64,000 nt of DNA from Actinoplanes octamycinicus (GTDB taxonomy: Bacteria > Actinomycetota > Actinomycetes > Mycobacteriales > Micromonosporaceae), in the NCBI RefSeq assembly GCF_014205225.1, contig NZ_JACHNB010000001.1, positions 7,359,501 to 7,423,500 of the forward strand, read 5' to 3'. Made by a program: the position numbers and the translations under genes. The notes beneath the pieces were generated by a model. The model ran no database searches and was not told the origin of the DNA. It was given only the letters and a program-made list of their open reading frames with translations. Positions 25,255 to 32,836 of this stretch are shown piece after piece. How positions within the stretch are numbered: position 1 is the stretch's first letter; each line of letters starts with the position of its first letter.

Positions 25255-26525
25255 AGGCGGGCGATCGCCGAGGCCGGGTTCTCGATCGCGTCGGCGACGC
25301 AGCGCATGAAGCCGGCCGCCGTGCCGCCGTCGCACACCCGGTGGTCGAACACGAAGCTCATCTGCGTGATCTTACGAACGCAGAGCTGCCCGTCGACCAC
25401 CCACGGCCGGTCGATCATCCGGCCGAAGCCGAGGATCGCCACCTGCGGGTGATTGATGATCGCGGCGCTGCCGTCGACGCCCAGGTTGCCGTAGTTGTTC
25501 AGGGTGAACGTGCCGGCCGACAGCTCCCGCGCGGTGGCCTTGCCGGCCCGGGCCGCGGCGGTCACCCGGCGGATCTCGTCGCTGAGCCGGGCGGTGGTCA
25601 TCGACTCGGCGCCGAGCACCGCGGGCACGACCAGGCCGCGTTCGCCCTGGACGGCGATGCCCAGGTCGATCCGGTCGTACTCGACGATCTCCTGCCGCTC
25701 GGCGTCGAACCGGGCGTTGAGCACCGGGAACTCGCGCAGCGCGGCGACCGTGAACCGGGCCAGGTAGGCGAGCAGTCCGGGACCGTCCGGGTTGCTCTCC
25801 CGCAGCTGCCACAGCGGGGTGGCGTCCACGTCGACCCAGACGGTCGCCTCCGGGATCTCGGCGCGGCTGCGGCCCAGCGCGGCGGTCGCCGCCTTGCGGA
25901 AGCCGGTGAGCGGGATGCGCCGTTCCCCGGTGGCCGCGGCCGGCGCCGGGGCGGGCCCGGCCATCGCCCGTTCCACGTCGGCGCGGGTGATCACGCCGCC
26001 GCGCCCGGTCGGCTCCACCCTGGTCAGGTCGACGCCGTTGCTCCGGGCCAGGTTGCGCACCAGCGGCGAGACGACCTGCGGCGGCCGGACCGAGCCACCC
26101 GCGACCGGAGCGACGGCCGCGGCGCGGGTCCGCGGGCGGCGATGCCGGTGCCGGGTGGGCGTGTCACTGGTGCCGTACCCGACCAGGACGTTGCCGGACC
26201 CGGCCTGCTCCTCCTCCCGATAGGCGTCGGCAGCGGCCGAGGAAGAGGCCGCGGAAGAGGAGGAAGGCGATGAGGAAGCGTCCGAGGCCGCTTCCACACT
26301 GATCAGAGGTTCGCCGACCGCCAGAGTGCTGCCCGCTTTCGCGTGCAGCGTGCGAACCCGTCCGGCGTACGGCGAGGGCACCTCCACCACCGACTTGGCC
26401 GTCTCCACTTCCGCCACGGCCTGGTCCACCGCGACCTCGTCCCCTTCGGCCACCAGCCACTGCACCACTTCCGCCTCGGTCAGTCCCTCCCCGAGGTCGG
26501 GCAGCGCGAAGGTCCGCGTCGTCAT
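25251..26525 (-). CDS. bkdC: dihydrolipoamide acyltransferase (E2) of a branched-chain 2-oxoacid dehydrogenase
   Basis: About 424 residues: one lipoyl domain (residues 1-80, with ETAKSVVEVPSPY carrying the lipoyl Lys), an Ala/Ser linker, a peripheral-subunit-binding domain (SPLVRNLARSNGVDLTRV, then GRGGVITRADVERAM) and a C-terminal catalytic domain ending with the active-site DHRVCDGG. It forms the core that takes the acyl group from E1 and passes it to CoA. The start is ATG 26525, overlapping the E1 beta stop by one base (TGATG). The lipoate ligase gene follows with a GTGA overlap. Confidence 0.93.
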   Translation of the reverse strand: MTTRTFALPDLGEGLTEAEVVQWLVAEGDEVAVDQAVAEVETAKSVVEVPSPYAGRVRTLHAKAGSTLAVGEPLISVEAASDASSSPSSSSAASSSAAADAYREEEQAGSGNVLVGYGTSDTPTRHRHRRPRTRAAAVAPVAGGSVRPPQVVSPLVRNLARSNGVDLTRVEPTGRGGVITRADVERAMAGPAPAPAAATGERRIPLTGFRKAATAALGRSRAEIPEATVWVDVDATPLWQLRESNPDGPGLLAYLARFTVAALREFPVLNARFDAERQEIVEYDRIDLGIAVQGERGLVVPAVLGAESMTTARLSDEIRRVTAAARAGKATARELSAGTFTLNNYGNLGVDGSAAIINHPQVAILGFGRMIDRPWVVDGQLCVRKITQMSFVFDHRVCDGGTAAGFMRCVADAIENPASAIARL

Positions 26526-27517
26526 CACATCTCCCAGTTCAGGTCGTCGACGGCGTCGAGCACCCGGTCCACCCCGGGCAGCTGGAAGTGCTCGAGCTTC
26601 GGCGGCGGGTAGGGGATGTCGAATCCGGCGACCCGGCGGACCGGCGCGGCCAGGCTGGTGAAGCAGCGTTCGCTGACCCGGGCGGCGATCTCGGCGCCGA
26701 CCCCGGCGAACCCGGCCGACTCGGTGATCACCACGGCCCGGCCGGTGGACCGGACCGCCTCGCACACCGTCTCGTCGTCGAACGGGACGATCGAGCGCAG
26801 GTCGACGACCTGCAGGCTGCGGCCCTCGGTGGCGGCCACCTCGGCGGCTTCGAGCGCCACGGGCACGCTCGGCCCGTACGCGATGAGGGTCGCGTCGGTC
26901 CCGGGCCGGCGGATCACCGCGGTGCCGATGCCGGGCGCCCGCACCGGGAACTCGATCTCCTCCTTGCTCCAGTAGAGCTTCTTCGGCTCCAGGAAGACCA
27001 CCGGGTCGGGGTCGGCGATCGCGGCTCGCAGCAGCGCGTACGCGTCGGCCGGGGTGGCCGGCACGACCACCTTCAGGCCGGGCGTGTGCGCGTAGTACGC
27101 CTCCGAGGAGTCGCAGTGGTGCTCGACCCCGCCGATCCCGCCGGCGTACGGCACCCGGATCACCATCGGCAGCGACACCCGGCCGCGGGTCCGGTTCCGC
27201 ATCTTCGCGACGTGGCTGACGATCTGCTCGAACGCCGGGTAGGCGAACGCGTCGAACTGCATCTCGACGATCGGGCGCATCCCGTTCATCGCCATCCCGA
27301 CCGCCATCCCGACGATGCCGGACTCGGCGAGCGGGGTGTCGAAGCAGCGGTTGTCGCCGAACTCGGCGGTCAGCCCGTCGGTGATCCGGAAGACGCCGCC
27401 GAGCGCGCCGACGTCCTCGCCGAACATGACCACGGTGGGGTCGTCCGTCATCGCGTCGCGCAGTGCCTGGTTCAGGGCCTGTGCCATGGACAGTTTCTCG
27501 TGCACCACGGTGCTCAT
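26525..27517 (-). CDS. bkdB: 2-oxoisovalerate dehydrogenase E1 component, beta subunit
   Basis: A 330-residue transketolase-like beta subunit: MSTVVHEKLSMAQALNQALR, FGEDVGALGGVFRITDGL, LAESGIVGMAVGMAMNGM and the C-terminal transketolase domain with VVITESAGFAGVGAEIA. It pairs with the alpha subunit to decarboxylate branched-chain 2-oxoacids with thiamine diphosphate. The start is ATG 27517 and it shares a TGATG junction with the alpha-subunit gene upstream; the same arrangement links it to E2 downstream. This gives tightly coupled translation of the complex. Confidence 0.95.
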   Translation of the reverse strand: MSTVVHEKLSMAQALNQALRDAMTDDPTVVMFGEDVGALGGVFRITDGLTAEFGDNRCFDTPLAESGIVGMAVGMAMNGMRPIVEMQFDAFAYPAFEQIVSHVAKMRNRTRGRVSLPMVIRVPYAGGIGGVEHHCDSSEAYYAHTPGLKVVVPATPADAYALLRAAIADPDPVVFLEPKKLYWSKEEIEFPVRAPGIGTAVIRRPGTDATLIAYGPSVPVALEAAEVAATEGRSLQVVDLRSIVPFDDETVCEAVRSTGRAVVITESAGFAGVGAEIAARVSERCFTSLAAPVRRVAGFDIPYPPPKLEHFQLPGVDRVLDAVDDLNWEM

Positions 27518-28596
27518 CACTGGGCTCCTTCCCGGCTCAGCTCGTCGGCGATCAGGGCCGCCTGCTCGCGCAGTTGCGAGGTGGGGCGCTCGTAGACGTA
27601 CGCGAAGAGGTCTTCGGGGTTGGGGGTGATGTCCTGGTTGAGGCCGTCGCGCAGGTGGGTGGCGGCGCGCTCGGCCGCGGCGGCGAAGGCGGCCTCGGTC
27701 TCGGCGGTCAGCGCGCCCCGGTCGCGCAGGTACGCCTGGAGCCGGGTGATCGGGTCGCGGGGCAGCCAGGCCGCCACGTCGGCCTCGTCCCGGTACCGGG
27801 TGGCGTCGTCGGCGTTGGTGTGCGCCTGCATCCGGTAGGTGTGCGCCTCGACGAGCTGCGGCCCCTCCCCGGCCCGGGCCCGGGCGACGGCGGCGCCGAG
27901 AACGGTGAGCAGCGCGGCCATGTCGTTGCCGTCGACCCGCTCGCCGGGGATGCCGTAACCGATGCCCTTGTGGGCGAGCGACGGCGCGGCGGTCTGCCGG
28001 GACAGCGGGACGCTGATCGCGTACTCGTTGTTCTGCACGAAGAAGACCACCGGCGCCTGGAAGACGGCGGCGAAGTTGAGCGCCTCGTGGAAGTCGCCCT
28101 CGCTGGTGCCGCCGTCGCCGCACATCGCCATCACCACGGTCGGCTCGCCGCGCAGCCGGGCCGCGTGGGCCACCCCGACCGCGTGCGGCAGCTGGGTGGC
28201 CAGCGGCGTGGTGTGCGGGGCGACGTGGTGCTCGGTGGGGTCGTAGCCGCAGTGCCAGTCCCCCTTGAGCAGGCTCAGCGCCTCGACCACGTCGACCCCT
28301 TTGACCACCGCGGCGACCGTGTCGCGGTAGGTCGGGAACAGCCAATCCGCCGGGTCGAGCACCTGGGCGGCCGCGACCTGGCAGGCTTCCTGGCCGTGCG
28401 AGGACGGGTAGACGGCCAGCCGGCCCTGCCGGACCAGCGCGTACGCCTGGTCGTTGAGCCGGCGGGCGGTGATCAGCAGGTCCAGCGAGCGGAGCAGGGT
28501 GGCGTCGTCCGGGACGACGCCGACGGCTGTCCCGTCGGGGTCGAGAAGGGTCACGGGGGCATCGGACGGCAAGAGCCGACGTGGGTCAGGCGTCAT
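27517..28596 (-). CDS. bkdA: 2-oxoisovalerate dehydrogenase E1 component, alpha subunit
   Basis: A 359-residue protein with the thiamine diphosphate-binding motif GDGGTSEGDFHEALNFAA followed by FFVQNNEYAIS, and the YPSSHGQEACQVAA and LFPTYRDTVAAVVKG segments that mark branched-chain rather than pyruvate E1 alpha proteins. It decarboxylates 2-oxo acids from Val, Leu and Ile. It is first in the operon, at ATG 28596. The divergent Lrp/AsnC gene 132 bp away is the expected BkdR-type regulator. No E3 gene is in the operon. Confidence 0.95.
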   Translation of the reverse strand: MTPDPRRLLPSDAPVTLLDPDGTAVGVVPDDATLLRSLDLLITARRLNDQAYALVRQGRLAVYPSSHGQEACQVAAAQVLDPADWLFPTYRDTVAAVVKGVDVVEALSLLKGDWHCGYDPTEHHVAPHTTPLATQLPHAVGVAHAARLRGEPTVVMAMCGDGGTSEGDFHEALNFAAVFQAPVVFFVQNNEYAISVPLSRQTAAPSLAHKGIGYGIPGERVDGNDMAALLTVLGAAVARARAGEGPQLVEAHTYRMQAHTNADDATRYRDEADVAAWLPRDPITRLQAYLRDRGALTAETEAAFAAAAERAATHLRDGLNQDITPNPEDLFAYVYERPTSQLREQAALIADELSREGAQ

Positions 28597-28624
28597 GCCG
28601 TTATCGTGTGTCCCCCGTCACGAA

Positions 28625-28643
28625 TGTTCCATATCCTGGGACA
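28625..28643. promoter_or_regulatory. candidate Lrp/BkdR operator
   Basis: TGTTCC-N7-GGGACA (28625-28643) is an imperfect dyad (5 of 6 paired) in the intergenic region between bkdA and the divergent Lrp/AsnC gene, about 30 bp from the bkdA start. Position fits a regulator site; the symmetry is modest. Confidence 0.4.
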
Positions 28644-28727
28644 GATCGAGAAGATTGCGTTCCGCGGGCGGGCGGGCGGAGCCAAACGTCCAACCGGGCG
28701 GGCGATCGGACAGGGAGTTGAAGACAC

Positions 28728-29171
28728 GTGGTCAGCGGCCTCGACGACATCGACCAGCGGATCCTCACCGAGCTGGGCCGGGACGGGCGGATGCCGATCC
28801 GGCAGCTCGCCGAGACGCTGCACATCTCCCGGGCCAACGCGTACGCCCGGGTCCAGCGGCTGCGCGAGACGAATGTGATCCGCGGCTTCAAGGCGGACAT
28901 CGATCACGTGGCGGCCGGGATGGGCACCTCGGCGTACGTGACGGTGAACCTGCACCAGGCGGACTGGCGGCCGGTCGGCGAACGGCTGCGGAGGCTGCCC
29001 GGGGTGGTGCACATCGCCCTGGTCGGCGGCGAGTTCGACGTGATCCTGCTGGTCCGGGCGAGGGACAACGCGGACCTGCGGCGACTCGTCCTGGACGAGA
29101 TCCAGGGCATGCCGGGGGTGGTGAACACCCGGACGCTGCTGGTGTTCGAAGAGTTCGAGCCGCCGGCATGA
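28728..29171 (+). CDS. bkdR: Lrp/AsnC family regulator, BkdR-like
   Basis: A 147-residue standard Lrp/AsnC protein: HTH at about 6-60 (DDIDQRILTELGRDGRMPIR, then HISRANAYARVQRLRE) and a RAM ligand-binding domain (VVHIALVGGEFDVILLVRA). The start is GTG 28728. Being divergent from the bkd operon, it most likely regulates branched-chain 2-oxoacid dehydrogenase expression in response to a branched-chain amino acid or oxoacid. The symbol is by position and family, not by close comparison. Confidence 0.85.
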   Translation: MVSGLDDIDQRILTELGRDGRMPIRQLAETLHISRANAYARVQRLRETNVIRGFKADIDHVAAGMGTSAYVTVNLHQADWRPVGERLRRLPGVVHIALVGGEFDVILLVRARDNADLRRLVLDEIQGMPGVVNTRTLLVFEEFEPPA

Positions 29172-29217
29172 TCTTGGGTAGAATTCGCCCAAACCACTCA
29201 TCGGAGGCGGGGGAGAC

Positions 29218-29649
29218 ATGAGCGGCGTGAACCGGCGGGCGTTGATCGGCGTGGTCGGCGCGGGGGCCGTGCTGGCCGGCTGCGGCGCCAAGGACGACAG
29301 CAGCGAGCCGACCAGCGCCGACGCGACGACGGCGCCCACCGAGACCACCACCACCGCCAGCACCGGCTCGGCGGCCCTGGCCAAGGCGTCGGACGTGCCG
29401 GTCGGCGGCGGCCTGATCACCGAGACCCTGGTGATCACGCAGCCGGAGGCCGGGACCTTCAAGGCGTTCAGCAACACCTGCACGCATCAGGGCTGCAAGG
29501 TCGCCGAGGTGGCCGACAAGGCGATCAAGTGCAAGTGCCACAACAGCATGTTCGACATCGCCACCGGCGCGCCGACCGGCGGCCCGGCGCAGAAGCCGCT
29601 CACCGAGACCGCGGTCAAGGAGTCGGGCGGCGACATCGTCAAGGCCTGA
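29218..29649 (+). CDS. Rieske (2Fe-2S) lipoprotein
   Basis: A 143-residue exported protein: MSGVNRRALIGVVGAGAVLAG then Cys (Cys22), giving a lipobox with a twin-arginine pair upstream (Tat export is plausible because the cluster is made in the cytosol). A Ser/Thr/Ala linker precedes a Rieske domain with ligands C88, H90 (CTHQGC) and C105, H108 (CKCH); C93 and C107 can form the usual disulfide. Electron-transfer partner unknown. These small lipoprotein Rieske proteins are widespread in actinomycetes. It is followed by a secreted hypothetical gene 68 bp on. Confidence 0.92.
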   Translation: MSGVNRRALIGVVGAGAVLAGCGAKDDSSEPTSADATTAPTETTTTASTGSAALAKASDVPVGGGLITETLVITQPEAGTFKAFSNTCTHQGCKVAEVADKAIKCKCHNSMFDIATGAPTGGPAQKPLTETAVKESGGDIVKA

Positions 29650-29717
29650 CCCAAATCGGGTGAATCATCGGCAAAAACGGCGCTTCGGCAACCGGACTGC
29701 CGCAGAATGTCTCCACC

Positions 29718-30704
29718 ATGGAGTCTCCCCGCGTCCTGTTCGCCGCCGTCGCCATCGTCGCGGCGTCGCTGCCCCTCGCCATGTCCCCGCCGGCCGCGCA
29801 GGCCGCGCCGGACGGCCACATCCCCCTCTCCGTGCTGCGCGAGGCCACCCTGGAGGTGCCCGCCTGGCCGGCCGACGACGTCCGCGGGCCCTCCGGCACA
29901 CTGCGCTTCCACCTGGGTGAGGTGCCGATCGAGCCGCGGACGGTCGCCGCGGGCGAGCCGCCCTTCGGCGACGCGGTGACGATCCTGGCGGTCACCTACG
30001 GTGACGTCGACCGGGACGGCGCGGACGAGACCATCGTGGTGTTCGGCTGCCTGATCGAGGGCGGCAGCAAGCAGATCGTCGCCTACGACCGGGACCGCAC
30101 CGGGCAGATCGTCTCGCTCGGCCAGGTGGCCGCCACCACCGGCGAGGTGCGCGACATCCGGCAGGCCGGCGTCCGGGTCGACGACTCCGGCGCGGTGAGC
30201 GTGCCGGTCGCCGATTACCAGCGGTGCTGCGCCGACGCGACCCCGCAGACCTGGCAGACCCGTGGCTACGCCCGGCGCCACGACCGGTTCGTCCAGGTCA
30301 GCGGTCCGCCCCGGATGCCGGAGAACCCGCACATCACGGACACCACGCTCACTTCCGGTGAGCTGCGGCTGGGACCGAAGAAGAACGGTTCCCGGTACGG
30401 CTCCGTGACCGTGACGATCAGCCACCGGCGCGGCGCCCACCCGGAGAAGGTGACCCTGCTCTTCGCGCCGCCCGCCGGCCTGCGCCGCTCCGGCGACTGG
30501 CCCCGGGTGACCAGCGAGCCGGACGGGTTCAGCGTCACCGTCGCGGCTCCCCCGGCCGGCGGCAGCAGCACGCACACCTTCGCGTTCCGCCGCCCGGCCG
30601 CGGCCACCGGCGGGGAGCTGTCGATCGACCTGGCCACCGTCCCGGAACTGAGCCCGGTCATCCCGTGGGCCACCACCGCGACCGCCCCGATCACCGTCGG
30701 CTGA
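29718..30704 (+). CDS. secreted hypothetical protein
   Basis: A 328-residue protein with a signal peptide (VLFAAVAIVAASLPLAM, cleavage near AAQAAP). The mature part has a beta-rich first half containing VTYGDVDRDGADETIVVFG, an Asp-rich calcium-type loop, and a CC pair (YQRCCADATP). The second half is Ig-like (SVTVTISHRRGAHPEKVTLL, then FSVTVAAPPAGGSSTHTFAF). I do not recognise a family; an extracellular binding role is an inference. Its stop lies in a hairpin shared with the convergent ECF42 gene only 6 bp away. Confidence 0.7.
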   Translation: MESPRVLFAAVAIVAASLPLAMSPPAAQAAPDGHIPLSVLREATLEVPAWPADDVRGPSGTLRFHLGEVPIEPRTVAAGEPPFGDAVTILAVTYGDVDRDGADETIVVFGCLIEGGSKQIVAYDRDRTGQIVSLGQVAATTGEVRDIRQAGVRVDDSGAVSVPVADYQRCCADATPQTWQTRGYARRHDRFVQVSGPPRMPENPHITDTTLTSGELRLGPKKNGSRYGSVTVTISHRRGAHPEKVTLLFAPPAGLRRSGDWPRVTSEPDGFSVTVAAPPAGGSSTHTFAFRRPAAATGGELSIDLATVPELSPVIPWATTATAPITVG

Positions 30705-30718
30705 GCGAAGTCAGCCGA
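30697..30718. terminator. hairpin spanning two convergent stop codons
   Basis: TCGGCTGA (30697-30704) and TCAGCCGA (30711-30718) form a perfect 8-bp stem around the 6-nt loop GCGAAG. The last three bases of the left arm are the TGA of the plus-strand gene and the first three of the right arm are the stop of the minus-strand gene, so the loop is exactly the intergenic gap. It may terminate transcription in both directions. Confidence 0.6.
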
Positions 30719-31907
30719 GCCGGGCAGCCCGCGACTCCAGGTAGCGCTGCTCCGGCCGGCTGAGCGTGCGCCGGGCCGCCACCCGGTACTGCTCGCGCGC
30801 CCCGGCCCGGTCGCCGGCCAGCTCCAGCAGGTGCGCCCGGACCGCGGCGGTGCGGTGGTGCCGGGCCAGCACCGGCTCCCCGGCGGCCCGGTCCAGCGCG
30901 GCCAGCCCGGCCTCCGGCCCGTCGACCATGGCGACCGCCACGATCCGGTTCAGCGTCACCATCGGGCTCGGGGCGAGCGTGTGCAGCAGTCCGTACAGGG
31001 CGAGGATCTGCGGCCAGTCGGTGTCCGCGGCGCGCGCCGCCTCGTCGTGCACCGCGGCGATCGCGGCCTGCAGCTGGAACGGGCCGATCGGGGCCCGGGC
31101 CAGCGCGCCGGTGATGATCGCGACGCCCTCGGCGATCGCGGCCGCGTCCCACCGGGTCCGGTCCTGCTCGGCGAGCGGGACCAGGGCGCCGTCCGGCTCG
31201 GTACGCGCGGGCCGGCGGGCGTCGGTGAGCAGCATCAGCGCGAGCAGCCCGGCCACCTCGCCGTCGTCCGGCAGGCGCCGGTGCAGCTGGCGGGTCAGCC
31301 GGATCGCCTCCCGGGTCAGCTCCACCCGGTTCAGCGCGTCGCCGGAGCTGGCCGTGTAGCCCTCGTTGAAGATCAGATAGAGCACGTGCCGGACCGCGGT
31401 GAGCCGCTCGTCGGTGGCCGGCAGGTCGAACCGGGTGCCGGTGTCCCGGATCCGCTGCTTGGCCCGGCTGATCCGCTGACCCACGGTGGCCTCGGGCAGC
31501 AGCAGCGCCCGGGCGATCTCCGCGGTGCTCAGCCCGCCGACCGCCCGCAGGGTCAGCGTGATCTGAGCCGGCACGCTCAGCGCCGGATGGCAGCAGAGCA
31601 GCAGCAGGGCCAGCTCGTCGTCGCCCCGGACCTGCGGCGCCGGCTCGTGCCACACGGTCTCCTCGCGGCGGCGGCGGGCCGTCTCGTTGCGCAGCGACTC
31701 CACCCGGCGGCGGCTCGCCACGGTGATCAGCCAGTCCCGGGGCCGGTCCGGCACGCCGGTCTCCGGCCACTGCCGGGCGGCCGCGATCAGCGCCTCCTGC
31801 ACCGCGTCCTCGCCGGCCTCGAAGTCGCCGTAGCGGCGGACCACGGCCGCCAGGACCTGCGGCGCGCAGTCGCGCAGCAGGTCCGGCAGCCCGGTCAGAT
31901 CTCCCAC
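30711..31907 (-). CDS. ECF sigma factor, ECF42 type with C-terminal extension
   Basis: A 398-residue sigma factor: region 2 at about 10-80 (ECF core with YGDFEAGEDAVQEALIAAAR, then DWLITVASRRRVESLRNE), region 4 at about 110-165 (LTLRAVGGLSTAEIARALLL), then a ~200-residue helical extension with YLIFNEGYTASSGDALNRV and AVHDEAARAADTDWPQILALY. This DUF6596/TPR-like extension is the mark of the ECF42 group, which regulates YCII/DGPF genes without a dedicated anti-sigma. The YCII gene is directly upstream and overlaps by 13 bp. The extension may sense the signal. Confidence 0.93.
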   Translation of the reverse strand: MGDLTGLPDLLRDCAPQVLAAVVRRYGDFEAGEDAVQEALIAAARQWPETGVPDRPRDWLITVASRRRVESLRNETARRRREETVWHEPAPQVRGDDELALLLLCCHPALSVPAQITLTLRAVGGLSTAEIARALLLPEATVGQRISRAKQRIRDTGTRFDLPATDERLTAVRHVLYLIFNEGYTASSGDALNRVELTREAIRLTRQLHRRLPDDGEVAGLLALMLLTDARRPARTEPDGALVPLAEQDRTRWDAAAIAEGVAIITGALARAPIGPFQLQAAIAAVHDEAARAADTDWPQILALYGLLHTLAPSPMVTLNRIVAVAMVDGPEAGLAALDRAAGEPVLARHHRTAAVRAHLLELAGDRAGAREQYRVAARRTLSRPEQRYLESRAARLG

Positions 31908-32266
31908 GTGCTCATGTCCAGGACCGGGCGCACCTCGACCCGGGTGTACGCCGCGTCCGGCGCCTTCGCAGCCCAGGCCACCGCCTCGTCCAGGTCCGCG
32001 ACGTCGATCAGGTAGAAGCCGGCCAGGTGCTCCTTGACCTCGGCGTACGGGCCGTCCGAGGTGATCGTCCGCCCGTCGCGGACGGAGACCTGGGTGGCCA
32101 GCGCGGGATCGCCCAGCCCTTCGCTGACCACCAGCACCCCGGCCTCGCGCATCTCCTCGGTCAGCCGCAGGTGCCCGAGGCCGAAGTCGGTGCGCTGCTG
32201 CTCGGTCAGCGTCTCCCAGACGGCCAGGGACTGCGGGTTCGACTGGATCAGGATCAGGTATTTCAC
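31895..32266 (-). CDS. YCII/DGPF-type domain protein
   Basis: A 123-residue protein: MKYLILIQSNPQSLAVWETL, a central SDGPYAEVKEHLAGFYLIDV (the DGPF-like motif, here DGPY) and a C-terminal strand (YTRVEVRPVLDM). It has the dimeric alpha-beta fold of YCII proteins; the role in the ECF42 regulon is unknown. The start is GTG 32266 with GGGAG 6-7 nt upstream, and it overlaps the ECF42 gene. The promoter region contains a 29-bp near-palindrome shared with the divergent SnoaL-type gene. Confidence 0.88.
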   Translation of the reverse strand: MKYLILIQSNPQSLAVWETLTEQQRTDFGLGHLRLTEEMREAGVLVVSEGLGDPALATQVSVRDGRTITSDGPYAEVKEHLAGFYLIDVADLDEAVAWAAKAPDAAYTRVEVRPVLDMSTWEI

Positions 32267-32293
32267 GGATTTCTCCCTCGCTCTCTCCTGGGA

Positions 32294-32322
32294 TGTCGAA
32301 ACCGGGCGGCCCGGCTTCGACA
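32294..32322. promoter_or_regulatory. palindromic bidirectional ECF42-type promoter
   Basis: A 29-bp dyad (13 of 14 pairs, one mismatch at 32301/32315) carries TGTCGA (32294-32299) and TCGACA (32317-32322). Read on either strand it gives TGTCGA, 18 nt, CGAC. I recall these as the -35 and -10 elements described for ECF42 promoters. Because the reverse complement of TGTCGA contains CGAC, each -35 overlaps the opposing -10. For the plus gene the -10 ends 8 nt before the ATG at 32330, so its transcript would be almost leaderless; the minus transcript would carry a short leader with a clear ribosome site. Confidence 0.8.
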
Positions 32323-32329
32323 CCCCGGC

Positions 32330-32758
32330 ATGAAGGAGATCCGGGAAGTCATCGAAAGCAAAGCCGCCCTGATGCAGAAGGGGGACGCCGAAGCCATCCT
32401 GTCGTACTACGCGCCCACCGTCGTCGAATACAACCTCGCCCCGCCGCTGCGCCAGCCCGGCGACCGGCCGAGCCTGACCGGGCTGCGCGAGTGGATGGCC
32501 GGGTTCGAGGCCCCGCCGCGCCGCGAGGTCACCCGGCTGGAGATCACCACGGACGGCGACGTGGCGTTCGCCACCAGCATCGACTGCATGTCCGCGGTGC
32601 CGCGCGGCGCCACCGAGAGCTTCACCCTGTGGTACCGGGTGACCACCGGGCTGCGCCGGATCGACGGGCGCTGGCTGGTGACGCATGAGCACCAGTCGGT
32701 GCCGTTCGAGATGGACGGTTCGTTCCGCGCCTCGACCGGGCTGACCCCGACCGACTGA
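32330..32758 (+). CDS. SnoaL-like/NTF2-fold domain protein
   Basis: A 142-residue protein of the SnoaL/NTF2-like superfamily: KEIREVIESKAALMQKGDAE, YYAPTVVEYNLAPPLRQPGD, LWYRVTTGLRRIDGRWLVTH and the C-terminal SVPFEMDGS. These cone-shaped domains bind small hydrophobic molecules or act as isomerases/hydrolases; partners of ECF42/ECF41 sigma regulons are often of this type. No upstream in-frame start and no Shine-Dalgarno exist before ATG 32330, consistent with leaderless translation. It is driven by the dyad at 32294-32322 and diverges from the YCII/ECF42 operon. Confidence 0.88.
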   Translation: MKEIREVIESKAALMQKGDAEAILSYYAPTVVEYNLAPPLRQPGDRPSLTGLREWMAGFEAPPRREVTRLEITTDGDVAFATSIDCMSAVPRGATESFTLWYRVTTGLRRIDGRWLVTHEHQSVPFEMDGSFRASTGLTPTD

Positions 32759-32836
32759 CGATCGATAACCGGTGCCTTAACCGGCGGTGCGATCTTTCGC
32801 ATTGTTCGCGCCGGTGGCCACCGCGATCGTGGGTCC

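Noticed and set aside
24301..25452. 383-residue plus-strand frame opposite the lipoate ligase gene
   Set aside because: Antisense to a recognisable gene and without domain features.
26525..28345. Fusion of E1 alpha and E1 beta suggested by a 606-residue frame
   Set aside because: The upstream part is a shadow frame inside the E1 alpha gene; two separate genes join at TGATG.
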